From Cololabis saira (taxonomy: Eukaryota; Chordata; Actinopteri; Beloniformes; Belonidae): 64,000 bases of DNA. This document shows, one piece after another, positions 32,515-44,436 of the stretch. Under the pieces are notes generated by a model, which had not been told where the DNA came from, searched no databases, and was given only the letters and a program-made list of their open reading frames with translations. The stretch covers positions 36,108,879 to 36,172,878 of the forward strand of contig NC_084596.1 of the NCBI RefSeq assembly GCF_033807715.1, written 5' to 3'. How positions within the stretch are numbered: position 1 is the first letter of the stretch; each line of letters starts with the position of its first letter. Both the position numbers and the translations under genes were made by a program.

Positions 32515-35079
32515 CTGTATATGTGATTGATTCAAAGCAACAAGCTGCTGTGACCTCTCAACATATTCACTACTACACTGTCTTTTCGCTGTAAAACACA
32601 TCAAAATTTCCCACAATTACACTCCCTCAAATCCTTTATTTTTAAATAATACATTCACACGTTAGAAACCTAGAAGCCGTGAGCAGCCCTGGGAAACCAA
32701 ACACCCACAACAGTAAACACATGTCCTTTTTGAGATGTTCCCCGCTGACTTTCCTAAGACTTTCTCCCGAGTGCGAGCAGAGATCGATGAGTTGCACTTC
32801 AACTTTATAACGTGTAAGCACATGTAAAAAGAAACCCACCCTGTGCTAATCTTTAAATTACCTCTGGATCGCAACAAAAGACTGACTGGCAGCCTGTAAC
32901 CGAGCTGTCAACTTGTCAAAACCCCTGCGGAAAGTTGCAACAGTCACAGAACAGGACAATCTTCTTGATCTGATGGGGAGCACGGGGGGGAGAGGAGGCA
33001 GGACTGATAACGTCCTCCTCTTAAGATGAGATGATGTGCATGCATTTTAACGGGAAAATTAATCTTGAAAGGACACAGCAGAGGAAGAGAGAGGGGGGTG
33101 TCTCCAGGGAGGAAAGCGAGGCTTCAAACAAGTGAGAATGTCAGGGAAGTTGAAGCTCTGAGTTTGTGTTTATCATCGTCTTAAGACGGACCGAAGGACT
33201 TAGACGGAGGGAGAAGTGACCTGACTGTCAATGACACTAAACTTCCATTTAAAGCTTCCCCATCAGCTCAAGCCCGACACTGAGACGTTTACCTCTGATC
33301 TCTTATCAGCAGTGGAGAAGAAAATCGGAAGATGTGTTTATTGTTTGAGTCAAAGATCACATTTTGTGGGCTGCAGTAGAGATAAACTCCTATGCCTGTA
33401 ACTGGAGACAAAGTTTAGCTAATGATGACTTGGCTTTGTGAGCGTTTTCTGTCTCCTGCACTCAAACACCAACACAAGGATAAGTCAGATGGCACTAAAG
33501 GCTTCCTGAGTCATCCTGTTGAAGTATTTAATCATTAAAAAAACTATTTTTGAATGCAAACAACTGACAGAAAAACCTGCTTTATTCCTGGGATTGATCA
33601 TTCAATGCAGAAAAACCAGACCACCTGACCTCAAATTGTGGGAGAAGGAAAAACAGAGAGTTACTCAACTGGTGGTCCAGCAGCCGCATCCCACCAGAGC
33701 GACACAAGTGACGTGTGGCTGCGTCCATGTGCTTTTAAAAGCGTGTATGAGAGCATCATTCACCGAACTAAAAGGAAAACTTACCAGGATCCCAGAAAAC
33801 TGCTTCTCTTCCATGCTCGGGGACTTTGTCGGCACAGACCCCTCTGCCTCTCTGCTGCTGTCTGTCTGTCGGTGATGGACTCGTCCGCCTCTCGCTATCA
33901 GAGCTGGAGGTTTTTCTCTCAGGTGGCTGAAGCTTGCTGGAGCGTCTTCACCCCGTCACTTCGGGCTCTTCGTCTCGGGTCCCCCTCCTTCTTCTTCCGT
34001 GTTGTTTGCAAGTGTAGCTGGAGTGGCGTCGCTGCTTTGTGTTAATTCTGCCCTAATCCAGAAACTTTTCTATGCTGTGAAAGGAACACGTGACAGGCAG
34101 AGAGGGGTGGAGGGAGGAGAGGAAAGGGGAATGAGGGAGAGGCAAGGCAACATGTGTGAGTTACTTGTCCCCAGGAAGTCTTCAAACATTTTATAAAAAA
34201 ACAAACCTCTTCATATTTTTATGTACAGGTTTAAAAAAAAATTTGATCAACCTTTTGTTTTCTAGAAGTTCTGGATGTTATGTAAATCAAAAGGTGGATG
34301 TGCCAGTTCTAAGAAATCAGTTAAGGTGAATATAAAAACCCAGAAATATATCATAACAGATTGACATATTGTAGCAGAGCCAGAGCAACAGTCACAACAA
34401 AGCAATAAAGTTAACCTGTTATGACAGGTTAACTGTGATTGCTATTGAACGGCAGTTAAACAGGATACAGAAAAAAAACATTTAATGAAATGCTCATCTT
34501 GCCTGTATATTTAAGTTTGGTTTGCCTTAAGTTGTTAGTGTCACCTGGTATCAGAATATAGTTATGTAAGATGTTTGTTATCTGCACCAGGAATTATTCA
34601 GGCTTTGAGCTGATGGTTAGTTGCCTGCTTATCAGCAGATATTTTACTTGATTAACCGTGTCTGAGCAGCTGTCACACATTTACAGCCGGATGTACCGGC
34701 AAAATCAGAAATGACCGCAACGTTTAACAGACGCTGGATTAATAGAAACGTTAGCGCTGGAGCATGACTAATTAATCATGAGGAAGGAGGAAGTGATAAC
34801 GGCTAGCCATTGGCTGAGCTGACTGTCAATCACTCAAATTAGAAAATCAGTGTATTGCTTGATATAATCTCTTCTGGCGTGGTATAAAAAATGTCCCCTC
34901 CCCTCAAGCGTTGTCATGGGTGTGAAACGTTTTTTGAACCAGGCTGTGAATAAGTTTATTTCTGCTCTAAAGGTGGACAGGACCACCTGTCTGTGTTGAT
35001 GTCTGGTAGATGCCTGCTGACATACATTTGTTTATATAGTTATCCTTGTAGTGCACCAGTTAGCCATTGTGTCTGTGTC
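32515..35079. other. Unassigned sequence, no gene recognised
   Basis: Plus frames at 33519-34045 are unrecognisable. A small hairpin gttaacctgt-tatg-acaggttaac is at 34410-34433. No terminal repeats paired. Confidence 0.4.
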
Positions 35080-35338
35080 TCTCCTTTCTCTGTTCTTCAT
35101 TCTCTCTGTCTGTTCCCCCTTTCCATGCTCTTCCCAGCTCCTCCAGCAGGAGGTTCCCCCCCTTATGATCCAGGTCCTGGTCCAGGTTTCTTCCCTGCTA
35201 AGGGGAGTTTTTCCTTGCCACTGTTTATGTTATGTTTATGTAATAATTGCTCGGGGATCGTGTTCTGGGTCTCTGGAAAGTGCCTAGACAACGTCTGTTG
35301 TAATAGACGCTATATAAATAAAATTTAATTGAACTGAA
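35080..35338 (+). mobile_element. LINE 3' end with AATTGAA-type tail
   Basis: The phrases gatccaggtcctggtccagg, ttcttccctgctaaggggag and tttttccttgccactg, then tagacgctatataaataaaa and tttaattgaactgaa, are the hallmark 3' end of a widespread fish non-LTR element. No open frame belongs to it; only the 3' UTR remains. Confidence 0.65.
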
Positions 35339-36090
35339 AGTGACATTTTAACATGGAGGTCATGGAGATTGGCTCACTATCAGTCAGTCGAGGAACTGCA
35401 ATGCAGCATTATTTCATAAAATTTCCCTGAAGAACACATAAAATAGTAAAACAACAGAAGTAGCTCATCCCTAAAAGCTGCAGAAAAAACAGATTACCTG
35501 GCGCAGCCCTAACTACAGTATAAGCTTTATTGAAAAGCCTGATCTTGAAAGGAGAGAGTGTCTGCATCATTAAAACTTCGGCTGGGACTTGATGCCACCA
35601 ACACAGGAGTCTGATAATTGTCCTCTAAGGAAGTCAAGTACTATTGCAGTTTGTGAGAAGAGAGGTAAAATTGGAGTAATATGATATCTTCTCTTTATCT
35701 TATATATTACATATCGTCTCCATTTTGAAAGGCATAGTTTACAAACTTGAAACGTTTGCATTTCTCTCATCAATCAAAGTAGCTTTAAATCATAGCTCCA
35801 AACTAGTTTCACTAATTAGACACCAAGTGCGTTAACTACCAACTCCTATAAGTTATCATTGAAAAAATTAGTGTGGGTTAACTTATTTTTGTGCAGAAAA
35901 CGGGTAAACTAGTATTTTCCAGAGGTTCACATAGTTTATGTTGGGTCTAGTCACTGCGTGACAAATGTATAACAGGGTAAAGTGAAATTGTCATGTTGCT
36001 GTTTTTATCAAACATGAAGCAGCTGTGGGTGTCTTTCTAAGTGGCTCTATGTTCTCTGGCAAAAGTGCTTTTGTTTTGTTTTGTCTTTTT
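35339..36090. other. Intergenic, nothing recognised
   Basis: AT-rich; no credible coding frame. Confidence 0.45.
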
Positions 36091-36093
36091 TTT

Positions 36094-36956
36094 GTAACGC
36101 TTTTGAAAGAGAAAAGTAATGCGCGTGATTGCAGGATAGAGACGCACATTTTGATGTATAACACACCTGGGTGCACGTTACGGTTCGGGCTCTGAAGCGG
36201 CTGAAGAAATGGCATAAATTTCGCCAAAATGAAACGATTAATTCAAAATGTTCAAAATGGCCGACTTCCTGTTCGGGTTTCGGCCATGGCGCCAAGAGAC
36301 TTTTCTGTAAGTTGTGACATCATACAGGTGTGTACCGATTTTCGTGCATGTACGTCAAACCGTATTGTGGGGCTTGAGGCACAAAGTTTTTTCTGTCTGA
36401 ACCAATCAGATGAAGGGTGGGCGCGCTTTTTGGCGTCTAGCGTCGCCACGGTAACGCTTTTGACTGAGAAAAGTAATGCACGTTGTCGCAGGATGGAGAC
36501 CCACATTTTGATGTATAACACACCTGGGTGCACGTTACGGTTAGGGCTCTGAAGCAGCTGAATAAATGGCATAAATTTCGCCAAAATGTCACGATTCATT
36601 CAAAATGGCCAATTTCCTGTTTGGCTTCGGCCATGGCGCCAAGAGACTTTTCTTTAAGTTGCAACATGATACAGGTGTGTACCAATTTTCGTGCATGTAC
36701 GTCAAACCATATTGTGGGGCTTGAGGCACAAAGTTTTCTAGTGGGCGCTGTTGATACATTTTGTCATGCCCATTAATACAAACCATTAAATATCAAATTT
36801 TTCGCCAGGCCTGGCTTGCGTGCAAAATTTGGTGACTTTGGGGCACGTTTAGTGGGGCAAAAAGGCCCTCATTTCGTCGGAAGAAGAAAAAAAAAAGGAA
36901 AAGGAAAATTCCTACAGATACAATAGGGCCTTCGCACTGTAAGTGCTTGGGCCCTA
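36094..36956 (+). mobile_element. Interspersed repeat with an internal 357-bp tandem dimer
   Basis: Two diverged copies of the same module follow each other. The phrase cacattttgatgtataaca starts at 36145 and again at 36502 (period 357), and gccatggcgccaagagactt recurs likewise. The element ends with a poly-purine stretch (gaagaagaaaaaaaaaaggaaaa) and tagggccttcgcactgtaag, then cttgggccctaa, a common fish repeat end. No left terminus was found, so the 5' part is missing or undetected. No coding function. Confidence 0.75.
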
Positions 36957-37989
36957 ATTATCAAAGACTGGTGTGTAACTCAAAGATGGCAACTCTTCAG
37001 GACGTCTCCGTTAATGCGACTCTTTCACTGGCTTGGGGAATACAAATAAAAACGTTAGATGGTATACTGAAAGGCACTCCAGGAAAAGGAGAGAAAAGCG
37101 GCCAAATATAGCCACCATTCAGTGTTGGGCACAGAACACCAAACAAGTACGACCGTCACATGTCTAAAAGCCCATGGGGGCTCGGACATTGCCCATCATA
37201 CTCATCGCTGCACACTGATAAAAATACGACAAGAAACAAACATTGATATGATATAATGCTGGGAGAGTAAGAAGACAAAGGAAACATCAACGTGTGCATC
37301 GGTAGAGGGAGCCACCTCAGCCCCTGTGAGACTAAGTAGTGCAGAGACTCAAGTCTACGGTCTAACCATACAGCTCCAACTCCATCCCACTGGCTGACCA
37401 AATGTTTGTACACGTCCCCTGGCCAGTCCTCGGAGGAGTGGCAGCAACTCACTCAGACCTGGAGTGTTTCTTGGCTCTTGTGAGGGATTTTCCACCTTTG
37501 TGAATGATGACTCCTAGTACACACTATATCAGATCCCAATGCATCTCGACACCGGCTTAAAGGTTCAATGAATCAATGAATAATGACATCTATGCAATGA
37601 TGTTGGGCCACAAAGCAGTCGTTCATGGTTTTAGTCAAAAACTTCTTCATTTCCAGGATATTCAATGATATTAAGTGAATATAAAGATTGTTTAGATTAT
37701 TTTAAGCGTAACAAATTGGATTTTAATCTACTTTCTGTTGATTAAATGATGGGAATTATGGTACGAGGTTTTATTGATTTATTGTTTATCAAACCTTGCT
37801 TAGGTGTGTGGGGCAGGATAAACCTTGTCACAAAAGACAACAGATGTTTAAAAAAACATTTTGGGATGAATGAGATGGGCAATTTTAAAAGTATGCTGTG
37901 ATTACCTGGACAGCCTGTTTCACCTGATCAACCTGTTGCAGCTGCTGAGCTATTTACTGTATATCACACTCCAAAAGTGAAGTAATTAA
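36957..37989. other. Intergenic, nothing recognised
   Basis: A minus frame at 37156-37452 has no recognisable domain. No repeats paired. Confidence 0.45.
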
Positions 37990-39042
37990 AGGTATAGTCT
38001 GTAATGTTTGAGAGCTAGCAAGATTTGAAAGTGGCACCTCCTCTAAGCCCCACCCCCTCCTCCCCCTCCCGTCAGCGCTCCATCCAAAGCCACGCCCCCA
38101 CAAACTTTGGGGAACGCGCATTTGCAGGAGTCGAGTTTTCCAGGACATTTTGGACAGCACATTTTCAACAAAACTACCCCATGTCTCATTCACCTGTAAG
38201 CGAGGCCGGTTTTAGGGGGGGGGCAGGGGTGGGCTGTGTCCACCCAAACATGCATCCTGCCCACCCAATCAAAGTTATGGGGATCCTTTATTTTTTTATA
38301 ATTTAATTTTTTTATAAATATAAAAAATATCACAGAATATCTGTACCGTTTCTGATTGGGTGGGCACTGCGCATCATTTTTAGACACAACAATGAACGAA
38401 TACCGCAAAAGTTGTCTCTCGGCGGAGGGACCCGACGTCCCAGCAAAATGAGCACAACAAAGAAGTTCAGAATAGCACACAGAGCACACACTGAAGGCTG
38501 ATTTATGGTTCCGCGTTACACCAACGCAGAATGGTGCACGTCGCCACGTAGCCGTGGCAACAGAGCCTGCATTGCACTGCAGCGCAACACCACCCGCACC
38601 GGCGCTCTCCGCCCTCGCCGGGATGGAGACGCCTCCATCCCCACGGACCCCCATACTGGGGAGGTGGTATTTTTGGCTGCGTTTTCTCGTTTTCTGCGCC
38701 ATTCTTCAGCAAACGTGACTCGAGTGTGTGAAGTTTTCCGGCAAGATTTTCGACGTGACGAGTGCGCGCGTGGGACAGAGGGGGGCGTGCGCGGGACTTA
38801 AAATGAAGGCATCTGATTGGTTCTTTCCCCCCTGCCAATCCTCTGGTCCTCTGACCAATCCGTGCCATTCGGACCGCAAAAAACAGATTGGTCAGAGTTT
38901 TTACAGGATTAAAGCTGTCAGAGAGGTCAGATTTTTTTCTTTCCTTTTTCTGAACACATTATTCACTGGCTACTCTCAGGATGGAAGGACCATTTCACCC
39001 AGTATGACAATAAATGTTTTTTAATACAATTACACTATACCT
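37990..39042. mobile_element. TTAA-flanked MITE, copy 3 (1.05 kb)
   Basis: TTAA at 37986-37989 and 39043-39046. Both termini read AGGTATAGT inward, and a GTAAT word follows after a 3-bp offset. The interior includes GC-rich sequence, a G-run at 38215-38225 and a truncated foldback copy at 38495. Frames within it (such as 38190-38702) show no transposase features. Confidence 0.75.
38495..38530 (+). repeat. Foldback MITE, copy C (left arm only)
   Basis: AGGCTGATTTATGGTTCCGC followed by gttacaccaacgcaga is the left arm of the foldback family; the right arm is missing. Nested inside the TTAA MITE 37990-39042. Confidence 0.7.
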
Positions 39043-39834
39043 TTAAGTATCAGCTTCACTATCTCAGTCCACAGAGGTTTGCTAGTCACAATATTTTGTC
39101 ACAGCCCACAACCCACAAATTCAAGGGATGTTCAGTAACTACTCTACAGAGTTTGTTAGTTTTTAGTTTAGTGTTAGTGTCATGGGTCAGCAGAAAATGA
39201 TCAAATCGGGTCAGAGAAGGGTTTGGGGACACAGGAAGTCCCTAAAAACGAAAAGGGAGGGCAGAAAGAGAAAAATAAAAGAATATTTTATTAAAACGTC
39301 AAAGCCACTCATTTCCTGTGGGCTCATGGTTCCGTGGTAGATCCACTTGGCTTTAACCTGTTCAGTTTGACAACCCTATACTGTTATCCGGACACTATAC
39401 CTCTGAAATGTACGACGGAGGTAACGGCACTGGGTCTCCTGATGGTTCAACATAGATTTAAGTGATAAATACAGCATGCGTCCCCTTATGAGTCAGCTTA
39501 ACAACAACCCTATAAGACATTTATGGTTTATTTAATGGTGGTGAATAAAACAGTCACGGCATATCAGCATTGCCACACGCAGGAGCCATCTGAGCATGGC
39601 AACACATGAAACAGCATCCCACTGTGCCAATTACAGGAGAAAAGCTGAAGAAAAAAATACCTTCATTTATTGAAGATAAAATAAGGTATTTTATTGAATG
39701 TAAGTGTGAGTTAGTGTAAGAAAAAGTTAAAGTTTAATTAAGAATGCCGAACAGTAAGCAAAAGTATTTTTGCACAATTTTTTTCTAGCAACCTAATGTT
39801 TTTTTTTTCTCTCTTTTATGAATGAATGTTTTAA
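39043..39834. other. Spacer between two TTAA MITEs, nothing recognised
   Basis: AT-rich; no coding frame of note. Confidence 0.5.
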
Positions 39835-40307
39835 AGGAGCTGTATGTAAGAGCAATAATAAAACGAATCATAAAATGACCCCGATATGTCAACAGACATT
39901 TAAAAATCATGTTCATTTCAAATACTTATGTCACTGACAACAGCACTCAAACCAGGATATTCCAGTTTAAAAAGAGCAGTTGCAGCCCTCAACTGATGTT
40001 TATGTTGTCATTTTTTGTTTTGGCCTGAAGCTCCACCCTCCACCTATCTACCAATCACCAAGTCAGTATTGTTTCTGAAGCTCCACCCTCCACCTATCTC
40101 CCAATCACGAAGTTAGTATTGTTTCGGCATCCGGGTTGCCAGCTCGGCTCTAATTATGGCAGCCATGGCAGCCTACGTTCCTGCTGCATTCTGCAGCCTA
40201 CCTGGCAACCTCTGGTCGGGGGGAGGAGGGGGAGGGTACACGCCGCTCAACAATATTTTGAAAGTGACTGCAGTACCAGTTTTGGCCATTTCTTACAGAC
40301 AGCTCCT
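39835..40307. mobile_element. TTAA-flanked MITE, copy 4 (473 bp)
   Basis: TTAA at 39831-39834 and 40308-40311. Left terminus AGGAGCTGTATGTAAGA and right terminus in reverse complement AGGAGCTGTCTGTAAGA, one mismatch in 17. Inside, a 60-bp phrase (gaagctccaccctccaccta) is tandemly duplicated at about 40027 and 40077. Confidence 0.85.
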
Positions 40308-41045
40308 TTAATTGAACAGAACACAAAGTCTCTCTTGGGAAAGTGTTTAAATTTAAGCAAATGTCATCCCTGAGGCCTTTCTGTATTTTTAAAAAGGCAG
40401 AGTTTTGTTGTAAGATTATTGAAATATTTGATCTTTTGCGTTTTACTTCTACCGGTAAATAGAAAGTGAAATATTTCCCTCCCCTTTTCTTTTTTAAGTT
40501 TACCGATCCAAAGAATTAGGAAAATACAAACTTCTGACTTTCACTGCATTGATGCAGACAGAAATCAAAATCTATATTGCTGTTAAAAACATAATTGTGG
40601 TGGTTATGTTTTCTGTAGGTTTTCTGTTCCCTGCATGCTGGCTGTTGTGCTTTCTGTTTCATGCTGGGCAGGTCTGTGGAAGTCTGTCAGCGTCACACAC
40701 AAGGACGTGTGGTCAGGGGAGGCAGGTGAGGCAGAACCTCACCTGTCATCATGACAAGTAAAAAGAATAATAATGATAACATAAAATGAATATTAATATT
40801 TGTCCACTGATCTTTATGTATGATTAATTTTGAACATTTCTATAGTCAACATCGCTGAATTTGCATATTTCATGTTCAAATACCGGGCTGAAACGAGAGG
40901 TGCGGCAGCAACGAGCCGAGCCTCACCTCTGATTAGGGATGGGAATTGATAAGATTTTTCCGATTCCGATTCCATTTTCGATTCTGCTTAACGATTCGAT
41001 TCTTTATCGATTCTCTTATCGATTCTCATTTGGAAAAAAGGAGAA

Positions 41046-41104
41046 GAAACAATTTTAGTATCAACTTTGTTTTAATAAAACAAAGTTGATACTAAAATTG
41101 TTTC
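41046..41104. repeat. Perfect 29-bp inverted repeat with 1-nt centre
   Basis: The left arm gaaacaattttagtatcaac plus tttgtttta is followed, after a single a, by its exact reverse complement. It directly follows a GATTC-rich interspersed repeat and may be the inner end of a palindromic MITE. Confidence 0.95.
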
Positions 41105-41168
41105 TTTGTTTCAATTTCTTTGTTTCTCTGATTTTTTTTGTTCAAAGATAACCCCTGCTTCACCTGAA

Positions 41169-41233
41169 ATGAGCTGGGATAGGCTCCAGCAGACCCCCGT
41201 GTGACCCTGCAAAGGATAAAGCGGGTATAGATA
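41169..41233 (+). repeat. Retroposon 3' module preceding the ATGG array
   Basis: gagctgggataggctccagc, then ccgtgtgaccctgcaaagga and taaagcgggtatagata. It is homologous to 14640-14722; the ATGG array is its tail. Confidence 0.7.
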
Positions 41234-41343
41234 ATGGATGGATGGATGGATGGATGGATGGATGGATGGATGGATGGATGGATGGATGGATGGATGGATG
41301 GATGGATGGATGGATGGATGGATGGATGGATGGATGGATGGAT
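41234..41343. repeat. (ATGG)n microsatellite, about 27 units
   Basis: Uninterrupted tetranucleotide array, grown from the retroposon tail just upstream. It opens false frames (MDGWMDGW on the plus strand, IHPSIHPS on the minus strand). Confidence 0.98.
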
Positions 41344-42366
41344 ATTTAGTTTTGCTGATGGGACATAAAACCGCAGTGAAAAGGCACAGGGTGAGGCAGA
41401 CAGATTCTGCCGCACTGAAGGGGGCGTATGTGAGTCAATGGGTGCTTGTGGCTGCTGTTCTTCTACGCAGAGGCACCAGGCAGTCACTGCCGTTTATTTT
41501 GATGCTTTGCTTCGTCAGACTGCCAAAATGGAAGAAGATTATATATTTAAACTTTAGTTAAAATTTAAAATTTCTTACAACTGAACTTTCAGTCAAAATG
41601 GGAAGGGATTAAGAACGGAAGACCAACGCCGGAGCTAAAAGGTTTGCTTCAAACTGCGGGACAGAAGGTAACCTGCTCTTTTCAAACGGACAGATTCAGG
41701 ACGGCATGGACCTCATCTACAAATAAATGTAAGACCACAAACAGTTTTCATTTCAATCTTATAAAAAAAGTGTATCTTTTGTAGTTTCATATGATACCCA
41801 CTACGTTGCGGTGGAAAAATTGATCTTGCGTTCTGTTGCATTTTGTTGCAAGTGTTGCTCGCGTTGGGGGCGCCATCATTTGTTGTATGTATTTTTAAGT
41901 TGTTATAAATCAAATAATTTTGTTGATAAAACGTACTTGGAGTTTTGACATATTGGCTTTAGGGCTTCTTGTCTGAGAAACAGTTGAAAGAAAATACCCT
42001 GACAGCACTTGAGTAACTTTGTCCACACATGAACTGGAGCTTCCAGCTGCTGGGGGAAGGAGTTAAATAAAATATTCTTTGCTCAATGAAAAGCATGAAA
42101 AAAAACAATCTGTATTTAATTGATTATAGTATCAGAATTAAAAGCTTTTTAAAAACAACTTAATATTTCACTAAAGGTCAAAATTTAAATCCGTGTTTTT
42201 GTACAAACAGTGTACACTCTGTACAAACTCTCATTTGGGTTGTATGAATTGTAGAATTGCGACGGCCAACATACAGAAGGTGCAGAGCAAATGCCCTCTA
42301 TCCACTTTCTTTCGCTGCTGTAATTGTAATGTTTTTTTTTCTTATCTATATGTATATACGTACTTC

Positions 42367-42419
42367 GTGTGTGTGTGTGTGTGTGTGTGTGTCTATGTGT
42401 GTCTGTGTGTTTGTGTGAA
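42367..42419. repeat. TG-rich microsatellite
   Basis: About 13 TG units followed by imperfect TGTCTG/TGTTTG units. Confidence 0.9.
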
Positions 42420-42649
42420 GAATGCGGATAAGATATGAAATAACCAGTAGCCAATTGAATAAGCTACCCTTTTGGGTTTATATAGTTGTAAATCTGACCC
42501 TAAAGGAGTCAGTGCCTCACCAACCATTAAACTCCTCGCACGTCACTGATCACACCTATCGGTCATTGGTAATCAGGCACGGTTAAAATCCTGCACCATC
42601 TTGGAGTCCGATGATTGTTACATCTTTTGTATAACTCCAGTCTTCAAAT

Positions 42650-42885
42650 AAAATCGAAACCTAAATGCAATTATATGTTCGAAAGCCTCACGCTTTGTCT
42701 AAAACTACCGAGCTGGAAATCAGAGAAGCCAGTTTTGTTAATGGTAGTGTACCGGCCCCCTGCTGGTGCTCATCTAGAGTTTCTGTCCGAGTTCTCAGAT
42801 TTCCTATCTGGTTTATTCATCAGTACAGATAAATTCATCATAGTGGGTGACTTTAACATTCATATGAATGTTGACAGCAATAATC
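42650..42885 (+). mobile_element. LINE endonuclease-domain fragment
   Basis: A plus frame carries VVYRPP, then EFLSEFSDFLS and KFIIVGDFNIHMN, the C-terminal part of the apurinic-type endonuclease of L2/CR1-like LINEs. The GDFN motif lies close to the active site. Coding continuity stops exactly where a TTAA MITE inserted (42886). Right of that MITE I cannot find the continuation, so the copy is both interrupted and truncated. Confidence 0.8.
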
Positions 42886-42889
42886 TTAA

Positions 42890-43393
42890 AGGGGACCTAT
42901 TATGAACAACATGTTTTTTCTTGCTTTAACATAAAGTGGTCTCCCCTCAGCCTGCCAACTCAGAGAAGGAGGAAAGCAACCAAATTCTGCAGTGTCTGTA
43001 CAGCCGCCCGGATGAGCCATCCAATGTGATGTGGCTTCTACGAGCCATTCAGATTCTGCTCCCGTCGATACGTAACGATGGAAGCAATTTACATAGGTTG
43101 GCCTCCGATGCGTGAAAACACGCCCACAACTAACTCCGCCGGCCGGAGCTTCCGCCAATTTTTCGTAGCGGTGTATCGCGTCATTCAGGCAGCCAATCAG
43201 CACAGAGCCTCATTATCATAGCCTCCCTGCCCACTCAGAACCCCGCATAGATAATGAGGTTAGAGAATGGGAAGATAAAGACATGGCTCAGAGGCTGAAT
43301 TCCTAATTTATTTAGAAAAAACAATCAAAAGCTTGTTTTTAAGACATTCAAGACCTGTTTAAAATAGGTATTAGATGCCATAATAGGTCCCCT
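42890..43393. mobile_element. TTAA-flanked MITE, copy 5 (504 bp)
   Basis: TTAA at 42886-42889 and 43394-43397. The 15-bp termini AGGGGACCTATTATG are perfect inverted repeats. It interrupts the LINE endonuclease frame on its left side. No coding capacity. Confidence 0.9.
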
Positions 43394-43457
43394 TTAAATT
43401 AGTGAGCTACCCGTCTTGGGCTGTGCACTGCCCCCTCTGGCCGGTTCACTCCTCAAG

Positions 43458-44013
43458 TTAAGGAGGAGACTTGAGCTCAGTATGGGCCCTCCCGGGGTTG
43501 GTAGAGGGTGAGCAATGCCCAAGGCCTGACGTAGGTAGGAGCACTGGGTGATAAAAATGGGAAAACATTTTTTTTAAAAGAGGCTCATCATCAGCGGGGT
43601 TCCAGGTGAAGGGTGTGCAGTGGGAGGTTAGTTGCGTGAGAGGGGGAGCGACCCGGCTGAAGTCGCGGATGAACCTCCGGTAGAAGTTAGCGAAACCCAG
43701 GAATTGTAACAGGAAGCTACTAAAAAAACGTATGTTCCCTGAATAATGCTCTGGTAGGGGAACAAAAGGATCTGGAGGCAGATGCAGGGGGTTGAGCTGA
43801 GCCTGAAGCAGGAGGTGAGCCCACGGTGGCAGTGGAGGTTGAAGCAAGCGCTGGTGGTGGCAACAGCGAGACTTATTGGCCAAGATGTGAGATGTTAGTG
43901 GTGAGGACCTGAAGGGCCTCCGTGATTTGCTTCAGCCTTTGGTCGTGCCTTCCTACCAGGGCTCCTTGAGCGTTGAGGGCCTGGGTGACGGATGTTGGGT
44001 CCGCTGGGTCCAT
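43458..44013 (-). pseudogene. Ty3/gypsy gag-pol remnant with internal deletion
   Basis: The minus strand starts at ATG 44013 with MDPADPTSVTQALNAQGAL, a typical fish gypsy gag start. It is followed, after a stop or frame change near 43880, by a PxxHYSGN gag phrase. Directly after that comes a pol phrase, LGFANFYRRFIRDFSRVAPP and PFTWNPADDE, the junction of reverse transcriptase and RNase H. Most of gag, protease and the RT catalytic core are missing, so gag and pol are joined by a large deletion. No 3' LTR seen. Inactive. Confidence 0.8.
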
Positions 44014-44029
44014 ATTTTGGCCAGATTAT

Positions 44030-44436
44030 TCTGTTTCGCTCAGTAACAGAATAAACCCAAAAGTGGAACATGGTTCTTTATTTGAACACCACAGCACAAA
44101 CAGCTGCTGTAGAGGCGCTAGAAGCTACTGGAAAGCTGAGTGATGTGAAATCACTTGGAGGAGCGCAGAGCAGGAAAGTGCTGCAGAGGTGCCAAACTGA
44201 GACCCTGAATCGGAGTCGCATGTCGAACGGCACCAAAGAGGACACACGGGTGGTACACAAAGTCATCTGGCAGCAGGCAGCATGAGGAACAGGGCTTTTA
44301 ACCTGGCACTGATTATCAACCTGCTGCAGGTGCATGGGGTGTGATAACTCCTGAGACCAAACGTCCGCCCAGCCCAGCAAGTAGAAAAACACAGGCCAAA
44401 CACACAACACCAACACTACAGCCCCAGATCGTAACA
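44030..44436 (-). mobile_element. 5' LTR of the gypsy remnant
   Basis: On the minus strand the LTR would begin TGTTACGATCTGGGGC (44436) and run to about 44030, immediately before the gag start. A cAATAAAgaacc signal is near 44080. The 119-codon minus frame at 44078-44437 falls within this LTR and is not a gene. The exact LTR 3' edge and the primer-binding site are uncertain. Confidence 0.6.

Larger units (their letters stand above)
40705..42548. mobile_element. Probable composite DNA transposon with nested insertions
   Basis: The left part gacgtgtggtcaggggaggc followed by aggtgaggcag is mirrored at the right end. In reverse complement, the right end reads tgacgtgcgaggag and ggttggtgaggcactgac. 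The inverted similarity is imperfect. The interior holds a GATTC/ATCGAT-rich repeat fragment (40936-41030), a perfect palindrome (41046-41104), a retroposon tail with an ATGG array, and a TG array. Boundaries are tentative. Confidence 0.4.

Noticed and set aside
38190..38702. 170-codon minus-strand frame
   Set aside because: Lies within a TTAA MITE and crosses the nested foldback arm; no transposase motif.
41092..41561. Frames with IHPS or MDGW repeats
   Set aside because: Produced by the ATGG array.
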